This document shows, one piece after another, positions 8,992 through 17,894 of a DNA stretch of 64,000 bases; the stretch's first letter is position 1, and each line of letters starts with the position of its first letter. The stretch is from Mucilaginibacter gracilis (GTDB lineage: Bacteria > Bacteroidota > Bacteroidia > Sphingobacteriales > Sphingobacteriaceae). The position numbers were made by a program, and so were the translations under genes. The notes under the pieces were generated by a model. It had not been told where the DNA came from and did no database searches. It saw nothing but the letters and a program-made list of their open reading frames with translations. The DNA lies in NCBI RefSeq assembly GCF_003633615.1, contig NZ_RBKU01000001.1, positions 2,418,001 to 2,482,000 of the forward strand, given 5' to 3'.

Positions 8992-10722
8992 ATGAAAAAT
9001 TACAAAATATATCTATTAGCCATGGTGCTTACTTTTTCGGCATCATGCAAAAAAAACTTTTTAGATCGTACACCCGGAGTTGACCTGGATGAGGCGAAAA
9101 CGTTTGCCGACCCGGTACAAACGGCCCGCTTTGCCGATAATGCATATAATAGCCTCATCAATGATTATGTCCGTTTTAACGATCACAGGGGTTGTACCTC
9201 ACAAGCTTCGGATGAAGCTGTATCGGGTAATTCAGAATCAACCGTAACAACATTAACAACAGGTAACTATCATGCCCATGCGTTAAGTGCGGCGCTCAAT
9301 GACATAACAGGTGTTTGGTCAAGAATGTACACAGGCATAGCCATAACAAATAAAGTATTGGCTCATTTGCCAACTGTTCCATTGCCGGCACCAGGATCTT
9401 CTGCCGCAGCTGTTTTTAACCCGATAAAGATTGAGGGCGAAATGCGTTTTTTACGTGCTTTCTTTTACTTTGAATTGGAGAAGAGGTTTGGCGGTGTACC
9501 CTTGATGGATAAGGACTACACGGTTAATGATGATATTAATTTTCCAAGAGCAAGTTACGATCAGATCGTTAGTTTTATTCTGTCCGATCTGGCTTATGCA
9601 TCAAGCGCTTTACCAAACGCTGCCGATTTAACCGCTTCAAATTACGGGCGGGCAACCAGAGGCGCCGCATTGGCGCTTAAGGCCAGGGTATTATTATATG
9701 CTGCGAGCCCGCTAAACAATCCAACAAACGATGTAACCAAATGGAAGGCAGCTGCCGAGGCTGCCCAAACAGTGATTGGCCTTAACCAATACAGCCTTCA
9801 GGCTACGTATGCTGATCTACTCAATGTTCCTTCATCAACGGAATATATTATGATCGCCATTAGAGGGCCAAGGAATATCAGCAGTCTTTTAAACGATTTT
9901 GCCATGTCTCCGGGCTCTGGTGGTGCGCAAGGACAGATGGACCCAACACAAAACCACGTAGACATGTACGAAATGAAAAATGGTAAGGCGATTACCGACC
10001 CGGCTTCGACCTACGATCCGCAGAATCCATATGCTAACCGCGATCCGCGATTTTATGCTAATATAATTTACAACGGCCTGCCATGGCAAGGAAGAACCAT
10101 TGAAATGTGGACTCAGGGAACTACTCACGGTAGAGATTACGATCCGAGCAGTATCATTTACACAGCAACGCGGTACTATTGTAAAAAATACTGGCCAGAG
10201 GTTTATAACACGGTTGGTGGCGGAACCTCGCTTATTAATTACATCCACTTCCGCTACGGAGAAGTGTTGTTAAATTATGCAGAAGCTGTAAACGAGGCTT
10301 ATGGCCCAACCGTGGTTCCACCAGCTTTGTCTGATCTTTCTCTCGTTGATCAGCACCTGTCTGCTACAGACGCCATCAATTTAATTCGCACCCGTGCAGG
10401 AATGCCTAGTGTACCAGGTGGGCAAACAACCGCCACCATGCGCGATGTGATACGCCATGAAAGGGCTATTGAACTTGCGTTTGAGGATCATCGCTGGTAT
10501 GACATTATGCGATGGAGGATTGGAACCCAGGTTATAGCAACCCCAATGTACGGGATGAACGTTGTGAAAAATACAAACGGCACATTTACATATTCAAAGG
10601 TTTTGCTGGGTAACCAGTTTCAGAAAACCTACCTGGACTATATGCACCACTATCCGATTCCTAAGAGTGAAATCTATAAAAGTAAGGGTGTACTGATACA
10701 AAACCCAGGATGGGAAAACTAA
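8992..10722 (+). CDS. SusD/RagB-family glycan-binding lipoprotein (pair 1)
   Basis: 576 residues. The signal peptide ends in a lipobox (FSASC, Cys about 19), then KKNFLDRTP, the usual start of mature SusD proteins. A SusD-like N-terminal helical region covers about 20-240, with the TPR-like motif RGAALALKARVLLYAASP (about 223-240). The RagB/SusD C-terminal domain contains IRTRAGMP, RHERAIELAFEDHRWYDI and the terminal NPGWEN. It caps the SusC barrel at the cell surface and binds the glycan. It starts four bases after susC1. No truncation seen. Confidence 0.96.
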   Translation: MKNYKIYLLAMVLTFSASCKKNFLDRTPGVDLDEAKTFADPVQTARFADNAYNSLINDYVRFNDHRGCTSQASDEAVSGNSESTVTTLTTGNYHAHALSAALNDITGVWSRMYTGIAITNKVLAHLPTVPLPAPGSSAAAVFNPIKIEGEMRFLRAFFYFELEKRFGGVPLMDKDYTVNDDINFPRASYDQIVSFILSDLAYASSALPNAADLTASNYGRATRGAALALKARVLLYAASPLNNPTNDVTKWKAAAEAAQTVIGLNQYSLQATYADLLNVPSSTEYIMIAIRGPRNISSLLNDFAMSPGSGGAQGQMDPTQNHVDMYEMKNGKAITDPASTYDPQNPYANRDPRFYANIIYNGLPWQGRTIEMWTQGTTHGRDYDPSSIIYTATRYYCKKYWPEVYNTVGGGTSLINYIHFRYGEVLLNYAEAVNEAYGPTVVPPALSDLSLVDQHLSATDAINLIRTRAGMPSVPGGQTTATMRDVIRHERAIELAFEDHRWYDIMRWRIGTQVIATPMYGMNVVKNTNGTFTYSKVLLGNQFQKTYLDYMHHYPIPKSEIYKSKGVLIQNPGWEN

Positions 10723-10752
10723 GCATTTATTTACGCTAACAATATCTTTAAT

Positions 10753-13700
10753 ATGAAATTATCAAAATTGAAATATATATTATGCGGCCTTTTTTTATGG
10801 CTTAGTATAGTACAGGTACATGGGCAGAGCCCTGATGAGCAAACAATGGTAACGGGCAAGGTTGTAAATGAAAATAACGATCCTCTGCCCGGTGTGAAGG
10901 TTTACATTCAGGAAGGTAAAGCAGGTAAAAGCGTTAATACGGACGGGGAAGGGAAATTTTACATGAAATGCACTTCGAGCGATGTTTTTGTATTTAAAAT
11001 GCAGGGTTATTTAACACTTACCAAACCGGCTACAGAAATAAACGAAACCCGCATAAAATTAATTAAAGCATTAATTGATGCCGGCGATGACGACGACGTA
11101 TACATACCGTTTGGCGTAAGGAAAAGGCGACAGATATCGGCCAGTATTAGTACTGTAAGGGGCGACGAGTTGCCGCAAATACCCTCTTCGTCATTAAATA
11201 ATGTTCTTACTGGTCGCTTGTCGGGCTTGTTGATATCAGCCAATGGCTCGCAGCAACCCGGTATGGATATATCGAGTTTTTTAATTCGTGGACGTTCATC
11301 TTATAACAACAGTCAGGATCCTTTAATATTGGTTGATGGTGCGGAACGCGATTTCAGATCAATGGACCTGAACGAAATTGAAAGCGTTAGTGTACTTAAA
11401 GATGCGGGTACTTTGGCCTGGTATGGAATGTACGCTGCTAATGGTGTTGTTTACGTTAAAACGAAGCGAGGCAATGCAACATCTACCAAGGTTACCTTTG
11501 ACGCGCAGGGCGGTGCTCAAAAGGCATTGCAAATTACCCAGCCCTTAAATTCTTACACGTATGCTACCTTATTTAACCAAGGCTTAGCCAACAGCGGGAA
11601 TACTGCTAAGTACGATGCCACGGCTTTGAATGCATACCAAACCGGATCAGACCCATACAATTATCCAACAAATAATTTTGTGCGCGATTTTACCCGCAAT
11701 ATAGCTCCAACGCAACGTTATGTAGCAACAGTATCTGGTGGCAATAGCTTTGTTAAATTTTATACTTTACTGAGTTATTTTAACCAGGGAGGAATTTATA
11801 AAGGGGGCACAAATAACCTTTATGACGCCAATACAAATTTTGAGAGATATAACCTGCGGACTAACCTTGACCTGCATGTAAATAAAAACCTCGACGTTTC
11901 ATTGGATATTGGCGGAAGGATTTTTAACCTTCGCTTTCCGCAGGTTGGCACCGGTACTTTTTTGAATACCATTTATAGCACGCCGCCCAACGCCTTTCCG
12001 GTGTTGAATGCCGATGGCTCATACGGCGGAACTTCTCTGTTTCAAAAAAATAATCCTTTGGCCATGTTGTCGGCAGCCGGTGTAAGCACAGATCTGACCC
12101 GGAATATGCTCACTTCTATATCAGCCAAACAAAAAATGAATGGCATACTGGATGGCTTAAGCTTCAATATTTTCTATTCTTATGATATCACGGGGTTGTA
12201 CAGATCGGGTTTTGACCAAAATTATGAAGTTTACGATCAAACCGGTGCCCGGTTCGGAACGGCATCAATAGCAAAGTACTCGGCCAATACTTTTTCGGGT
12301 AACATTCGCAAAAACGAGTTGTGGGCCGGTTTTGACTACGACCACAATTTCGGTAAAAATGGATTTAATATTTCAACGCGGGCATCGCAGGCCACTTATG
12401 CTACATATGGGTCATTACCCAATGATCGCGAAGGTTGGTCAAACCGGATTTCCTATAACTATAGTCAACGTTATTTCCTTGAGTTAACAGGTACAGTTTC
12501 CGGGTCGGAGAGTTTTATGCCAGGAAAGCGTTTTGGATTTTTCCCGGCCGCATCAGCGGGCTGGATAATTTCGGACGAAAAGTTTTTGAAAAATGTTAAT
12601 TTTCTAAGCTTTTTGAAACTTAGAGCCTCATATGGGCTGGTTGGTAACGATGCCCTTACTACGCTGGTGCGCAGATTTGCTTTTATAGATAGCTATAACC
12701 GTAGTGCTACCGGCTATAATTTTGGTACAAGTTATACAGCCGTTGGCGGTACTTCGGAAAATGCTTTGGCAAACCCTGATCTTACCTGGGAAAAAGCATA
12801 CAAAAGTAGTGTAGGCTTTGATGCTAAATTTTTTAAGGAATCGCTTAGCATCAGTACCGACTATTTTTACGAAGACAGGAAGGATCTATTAACAACACCA
12901 TTGTATCCTAGCATACTGGGTCGCAATTTAGTTCAGTCTAACGATGGGGAAGCATCATATAAAGGCGTTGAAATTAACGCCAATTATAAAACCAAATTTG
13001 GTAAGGTTGATTTTAACATTTTCGGTAACTACACCTACAACACGAGTAAAATTATAGCGATAAACGAGGGAGCGGGGCTACCAGATTATCAAAAGGTAAA
13101 TGGCCACCCTATTGCAAGTGTAGTGCAGGGAACAAGCAATGTTAGGAATTTCTTGCAATCTGACGGGATCTTTCAAAGCCAGGCGCAGATCGACGCTTCG
13201 CCAATACAGCGTTTTTCAGCTACAGTACGTCCCGGTGATATCAAATATAAGGATATCAACAACGACGGCGTAATTGATAACCTGGACTTCGTTGCAACTG
13301 ATTATAATTATGTTCCAAGTGCTTATTATGGTTTTGGTTTTTCGGCCGCTTACCAAAATTTCGATTTTTCAGCATTTTTTCAGGGCACAAGTGGCAGTAC
13401 GATTAGTGTTCAAAATATTATCAACTCCGGAAATGCAAACAACGGCTACCTGAACCAATTCAGTGTCGACTCTTGGACACCTGCTAATCCTACCGCTAGT
13501 TATCCGAGATTGCTGCAGGCAGATAGAGGAAATAATACCCAGAACTCTGATTTTTGGTTAAGGTCCGGAGATTATTTGCGCCTTAAAAATGTTGAAATAG
13601 GCTATTCCCTGCCCGCTTCTTTAATCAAGAGAGCTAAACTATCGCAAGTTAGGTTTTATATAAGTGGCTTGAATATGCTGACTTTTGACAAGCTGGGGAG

Positions 13701-13794
13701 TTTAAATATCGATCCCGAGGTACCTGAAGCAGGATACAATTCTTCCTATCCGTTAATGAAAGTTTATTCATTCGGGCTAAACCTCAAGTTTTAA
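10753..13794 (+). CDS. SusC-family TonB-linked outer-membrane transporter (pair 2)
   Basis: 1013 residues. A signal peptide ends near residue 25 (VQVHGQ), followed by a carboxypeptidase-like domain (about 32-115) and then the plug and barrel, ending in YSFGLNLKF. Two features are unusual. The normal VVVGYG segment is replaced by VYIPFGVRKRRQ after an acidic DAGDDDD stretch. The SusC signature reads LKDAGTLAWYGMYAANGV where DASA..IYGSRGANGV is usual. Both departures are shared by a divergent SusC subfamily, so loss of function need not be inferred. It lies 30 bases after susD1 and 14 before susD2, so it is part of the same operon. Confidence 0.95.
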   Translation: MKLSKLKYILCGLFLWLSIVQVHGQSPDEQTMVTGKVVNENNDPLPGVKVYIQEGKAGKSVNTDGEGKFYMKCTSSDVFVFKMQGYLTLTKPATEINETRIKLIKALIDAGDDDDVYIPFGVRKRRQISASISTVRGDELPQIPSSSLNNVLTGRLSGLLISANGSQQPGMDISSFLIRGRSSYNNSQDPLILVDGAERDFRSMDLNEIESVSVLKDAGTLAWYGMYAANGVVYVKTKRGNATSTKVTFDAQGGAQKALQITQPLNSYTYATLFNQGLANSGNTAKYDATALNAYQTGSDPYNYPTNNFVRDFTRNIAPTQRYVATVSGGNSFVKFYTLLSYFNQGGIYKGGTNNLYDANTNFERYNLRTNLDLHVNKNLDVSLDIGGRIFNLRFPQVGTGTFLNTIYSTPPNAFPVLNADGSYGGTSLFQKNNPLAMLSAAGVSTDLTRNMLTSISAKQKMNGILDGLSFNIFYSYDITGLYRSGFDQNYEVYDQTGARFGTASIAKYSANTFSGNIRKNELWAGFDYDHNFGKNGFNISTRASQATYATYGSLPNDREGWSNRISYNYSQRYFLELTGTVSGSESFMPGKRFGFFPAASAGWIISDEKFLKNVNFLSFLKLRASYGLVGNDALTTLVRRFAFIDSYNRSATGYNFGTSYTAVGGTSENALANPDLTWEKAYKSSVGFDAKFFKESLSISTDYFYEDRKDLLTTPLYPSILGRNLVQSNDGEASYKGVEINANYKTKFGKVDFNIFGNYTYNTSKIIAINEGAGLPDYQKVNGHPIASVVQGTSNVRNFLQSDGIFQSQAQIDASPIQRFSATVRPGDIKYKDINNDGVIDNLDFVATDYNYVPSAYYGFGFSAAYQNFDFSAFFQGTSGSTISVQNIINSGNANNGYLNQFSVDSWTPANPTASYPRLLQADRGNNTQNSDFWLRSGDYLRLKNVEIGYSLPASLIKRAKLSQVRFYISGLNMLTFDKLGSLNIDPEVPEAGYNSSYPLMKVYSFGLNLKF

Positions 13795-13808
13795 TCAATA
13801 ACCCTAAC

Positions 13809-15560
13809 ATGAAGACAATGAAAAAATATTTATTATTTCTGCTGATAATCGCAGCCAGCTTTTACATAGCGGGATGTAGCAAAGATAAATTTCTGCAAGA
13901 CGGTTCCACTACTTCTGACGGGTCGCTCACCGAGGCACAGGAATGGGCCAATCCGGATTTTGCGAGGAATTTTTTAAACAACATTTATTCAACCTTGCAG
14001 ATCAGGTATGATCTTGACGGTAGCGGCGCGATGTTAGCATCGGGCTGTGATGAAGCCGTTAATTCAAACCTTAACTCCTCGATCAATATTTTCAACAATG
14101 GGTCTTGGGGGCCAGTGCGCACCATAGATGATGTTTATACCAATATGTACCTGGGTATACATAAAGCCAACATATTTTTGGCTAAGGCCAATGGCAGCGG
14201 TATATTGCCTGCGGCCGAATTAACAACCTCATTACCTGCAGACCTTACTTACGATGCCCAGATATTCAGAATACGGGGTGAAGCATTTTTTTTAAGGGCA
14301 TTTTTTGAATTCGAGTTAGTTAAACGTTACGGAAGCATGGTTATAATTACCAAGAATTTAACAACCAATGACAACCTTGATTTGCCTCGTAACACTTTTG
14401 ACGAATGCGTAAATGAGATATCCTTGGATTGCGACTCCGCAATTGCACGTTTACCATTGAATACAGCAGCATGGGCAACCAATAATCGTGGCCGTGCCAC
14501 GCAAACCGCCGCTATGGCCCTGAAAGCAAGGTTGCTTTTGTACGCCGCAAGCCCTCAGTATAATCCATCGGGTGATGTAACCAGGTGGCAAAAAGCTGCC
14601 GATGCCGCCAAAGCCTTGATAGACAAGAACGCGCACGCGTTGTATAATTCATACTCCAATATATTTTTATGGAACACAACCAATTCGGCATATAACACCG
14701 AGGTGATCTTCGCTACTCAAACGCTTAACGACGCTAGCGTAGAAATGGCCAATGCACCTATAAGCTTTGACGGGGCAACCGGTAGAACAGACCCGAGCCA
14801 GAATATTGTTGACCTATTTGAGATGAAAACGACAGGACGCCCAATAGGCGATGCCGCATCTGGTTATTCTGCTTCGGCACCCTATACCAATCGCGATCCC
14901 AGATTGGGGTTTGCTGTATTATATAATAGCCCTACTGCAACAACCGGGTTATTTAAAAGTAAGGTGGTTGAAACGTTTATTGGTGGAAAGGATGGCATTG
15001 GCACTAACAATAACGCAACTAAAACCGGCTATTACTTACATAAGTTTTTAGCTGATGGAGCGGTTTGGAACTCATCATCTAACACCAATGTGCGTAAACC
15101 TTGGGTGCTGTTTAGGTATGCCGAAGTATTGCTCAATTATGCCGAAGCACTTAACGAAGCGCAGGGAACGGCCCAAACAACACAAATATTGTCGGCCTTA
15201 AATACAATTCGGGCCAGAACGGGGGTAGCTATGCCAGCTTTACAAACAACAAATCCAACAGGTAATGGTTACGTAGCAAATACCCAGGCCGAATTGCGCA
15301 AACGCATACACAATGAACGCGAAGTTGAACTTTGCTTTGAAGAGCATCGCTTTTTCGACGTAAGACGTTGGAAAGAAGCAGATGTAACTTTCAATCAGCC
15401 TATTATAGGTATGCAGATCACAAAAAGTTCGGCCGGTGTTTATACATACCAAACTTTTACCGTAGAAAACAGAACGTTTGCTGCTAAAAATTACCTGTAT
15501 CCAGTTTCTCAAACCGAGTTAAACAAAGCTCCCAACTTAAAACAAAACCCCGGATATTAA
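13809..15560 (+). CDS. SusD/RagB-family glycan-binding lipoprotein (pair 2)
   Basis: 583 residues. Lipobox Cys lies in YIAGCSKDKFLQDG (about residue 23). The helical SusD core has ATQTAAMALKARLLLYAASP (about 233-252) and the C-terminal domain has LNTIRARTGV, NEREVELCFEEHRFFDVRRW and the terminal LKQNPGY. It partners the divergent SusC2. The hairpin just after the stop probably lowers transcription into the GH3 genes, giving more transporter than enzyme. Confidence 0.95.
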   Translation: MKTMKKYLLFLLIIAASFYIAGCSKDKFLQDGSTTSDGSLTEAQEWANPDFARNFLNNIYSTLQIRYDLDGSGAMLASGCDEAVNSNLNSSINIFNNGSWGPVRTIDDVYTNMYLGIHKANIFLAKANGSGILPAAELTTSLPADLTYDAQIFRIRGEAFFLRAFFEFELVKRYGSMVIITKNLTTNDNLDLPRNTFDECVNEISLDCDSAIARLPLNTAAWATNNRGRATQTAAMALKARLLLYAASPQYNPSGDVTRWQKAADAAKALIDKNAHALYNSYSNIFLWNTTNSAYNTEVIFATQTLNDASVEMANAPISFDGATGRTDPSQNIVDLFEMKTTGRPIGDAASGYSASAPYTNRDPRLGFAVLYNSPTATTGLFKSKVVETFIGGKDGIGTNNNATKTGYYLHKFLADGAVWNSSSNTNVRKPWVLFRYAEVLLNYAEALNEAQGTAQTTQILSALNTIRARTGVAMPALQTTNPTGNGYVANTQAELRKRIHNEREVELCFEEHRFFDVRRWKEADVTFNQPIIGMQITKSSAGVYTYQTFTVENRTFAAKNYLYPVSQTELNKAPNLKQNPGY

Positions 15561-15567
15561 TTACCCA

Positions 15568-15600
15568 GGCCATACCATTTTTAATGGTACGGCCTTATTT
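15568..15600 (+). terminator. Hairpin between susD2 and the GH3 genes
   Basis: GGCC (568-571) and TACCATT (573-579) pair with AATGGTA (583-589) and GGCC (591-594) around a three-base TTT loop, with one A/C mismatch, followed by TTATTT. It is probably a partial terminator or mRNA-stabilising hairpin at the 3' end of the SusCD transcript. Confidence 0.65.
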
Positions 15601-15623
15601 ACATTTCTGGTGAAATCTACAAC

Positions 15624-17843
15624 ATGAAAAAATACTTGTATCTCATTTGCTTGATGCAGATGGGGGCTTTTAACGTTTATGCACAGAATAGGAATATAGA
15701 CCTGCGTGTTGATTCTCTGATCAAACTGATGACGCTTAAGGAAAAGATCGGTCAGCTTAATCAGTATTCAGGCAGGGATGCTACCGGTCCGGCAACAGAT
15801 AAGAAAAAATTTTTGCTGGATGATATTAAAAATGGTATGGTTGGTTCGGTCCTTAATATCAAAGGGGTTAAAGATACCCGCGAGATACAGGCCCTGGCAC
15901 TCCAGTCCCGGTTAAAAATCCCTTTACTTTTTAGCTTAGATGTAATTCATGGTTATAAAACTGTATTTCCGGTACCGCTGGCAGAGTCGGCATCGTGGGA
16001 TACCTTAGCAATAAGGCAGTCGGCCCACGTAGCAGCCACAGAAGCTGCAGCAAGCGGTATTCACTGGACTTTTGCTCCTATGGTTGATATAGGCCGTGAT
16101 CCGCGTTGGGGAAGGGTAATGGAAGGTGCTGGTGAGGACGCTTATCTGGGCTCGGTTATTGCAAGGGCCCGCGTTTTGGGTTTCCAGGGTGAAAAATTAG
16201 GTGGTACAGATGCTGTTATGGCCTGCGCCAAGCATTTTGCCGCTTATGGCGCTGCCATTGCCGGCCGTGATTACAATTCGGTTGATATGAGTGACCAAAT
16301 GCTGAACGAGGTTTACCTGCCTCCCTTCAAAGCAGCGGCAGATGCTGGCGTTGCCACCTTCATGAATTCCTTCAACACTTTAAACGGGATACCGGCCACG
16401 GGGAATTCATATTTACAACAAGATATTTTGAAACGGGATTGGGCTTATAAAGGTTTTGTAGTAAGCGACTGGGGTTCAATTAATGAAATGGTTACCTGGG
16501 GCTTTGCAAAAAATCAAACTGAAGCTGCTAAAAAAGCGATTTTAGCAGGTAATGACATGGATATGGAAAGCCTGGCTTATAAAAACAACCTCGAAAAACT
16601 CGTCAATTTGGGCGAGGTGAAGGTTGAGGCCGTAGATAATGCTGTTAGGCGAATTTTATATAAAAAATTTGAGCTCGGTTTATTTGATGATCCATACAAG
16701 TTTTCTGTGCAGGCGAGAGAAGACAAAGTTATGCATGATAAAAGTTTTGCGCTCATAGCCCGGTCGGTAGCCGAAAAATCGATCGTGCTGTTAAAGAACG
16801 ACAAGCAAATTTTGCCTTTGAACAATGCTCCTGCTAAAATTGCTTTAATTGGGCCTTTGGTGAAAGCAAAGCAAGACCTGGGAAGCACCTGGACTGTTTA
16901 TTCGGACACGACAACTTATACCAGTGTATACGAAGGCATCCGGGATAAATATGGAAATAAATCGAAATTGAGCTATGCCCGTGGTTGTGATATTAGTGAT
17001 ACCAGCAGCGCCGGATTCAATGAGGCCCTAGCAGTTGCTAAAGAAGCTGATGTGGTTATTATGGTTTTAGGCGAAGCCGGCTACATGTCTGGCGAGGCTA
17101 AATCAAGATCGGATATTTGTTTGCCCGGAAGGCAGGAGGAGCTTTTTAACTTAGTTAAGGCTACAGGTAAAAAAGTGATTGTTGTTTTAATGGCTGGCCG
17201 CCCGATGATATTTAACAGTATTGCCGATAAGGCGGATGCAATTATTTATGCTTTTTGGTTGGGATCTGAAACAGGTAACAGTTTGGCAAATGTTATTTCG
17301 GGCAGCTATAATCCCTCGGGTAGGCTCCCCATAACTTTTCCTCGTGCCATGGGGCAAATTCCGGTTTTTTACAGTTATGCCAATACGGGGCGACCGGTTA
17401 CCGAACATAGCGGTATTAAATATAAATCGGCCTATTTAGATTTACCTAACACCCCGCGCTATGCTTTTGGATATGGGCTAAGTTATACCAAATTTGGTTA
17501 CAGTGATATTAAACTAGACAAGCCGGTTTTGTTAGGTAAGGATGACCTTAATATTTCGTTTACACTAACTAACACCGGCTCTTTTTCGGGTTCGGATGTG
17601 GTTCAGCTCTATATTCAGGATAAGATTGCGTCAGTTGTTCGCCCTGTGAAAGAATTAAAAAACTTTGCAAAAGTTATGCTGAAACCGGGCGAGAGTAAGC
17701 TAGTTACTTTCAAAATCAAACCAAATCAACTTTCGTTTTATAAATCGGGCACGGGCTGGGTAACAGAGCCTGGCGCTTTTAAAGTTATGGTGGGTAGTTC
17801 GTCGGATGATATCCGGTTACAGGGCGACTTCATGGTTCAATAA
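15624..17843 (+). CDS. Glycoside hydrolase family 3 beta-glycosidase (BglX-like)
   Basis: 739 residues. A signal peptide ends near residue 21 (FNVYAQ). The GH3 N-terminal TIM-barrel domain has FALDVIHG-like LFSLDVIHGYKTVFPVPL, GRDPRWGRVMEGAGEDAYL and KHFAAYGA. The nucleophile is Asp282 in VVSDWGS. The GH3 C-terminal alpha/beta domain begins near 390 (KSIVLLKNDKQILPL) and a fibronectin III-like domain ends the protein (SDVVQLYIQDKIASV). It is a periplasmic exo-acting beta-glucosidase or beta-xylosidase; GH3 sequence alone does not separate the two. The next GH3 follows within about 50 bases. Confidence 0.94.
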   Translation: MKKYLYLICLMQMGAFNVYAQNRNIDLRVDSLIKLMTLKEKIGQLNQYSGRDATGPATDKKKFLLDDIKNGMVGSVLNIKGVKDTREIQALALQSRLKIPLLFSLDVIHGYKTVFPVPLAESASWDTLAIRQSAHVAATEAAASGIHWTFAPMVDIGRDPRWGRVMEGAGEDAYLGSVIARARVLGFQGEKLGGTDAVMACAKHFAAYGAAIAGRDYNSVDMSDQMLNEVYLPPFKAAADAGVATFMNSFNTLNGIPATGNSYLQQDILKRDWAYKGFVVSDWGSINEMVTWGFAKNQTEAAKKAILAGNDMDMESLAYKNNLEKLVNLGEVKVEAVDNAVRRILYKKFELGLFDDPYKFSVQAREDKVMHDKSFALIARSVAEKSIVLLKNDKQILPLNNAPAKIALIGPLVKAKQDLGSTWTVYSDTTTYTSVYEGIRDKYGNKSKLSYARGCDISDTSSAGFNEALAVAKEADVVIMVLGEAGYMSGEAKSRSDICLPGRQEELFNLVKATGKKVIVVLMAGRPMIFNSIADKADAIIYAFWLGSETGNSLANVISGSYNPSGRLPITFPRAMGQIPVFYSYANTGRPVTEHSGIKYKSAYLDLPNTPRYAFGYGLSYTKFGYSDIKLDKPVLLGKDDLNISFTLTNTGSFSGSDVVQLYIQDKIASVVRPVKELKNFAKVMLKPGESKLVTFKIKPNQLSFYKSGTGWVTEPGAFKVMVGSSSDDIRLQGDFMVQ

Positions 17844-17894
17844 TTGTTTTATTTAAAAAAAACCGGTTTGGGTAAATCCATTCCATTAATACAA

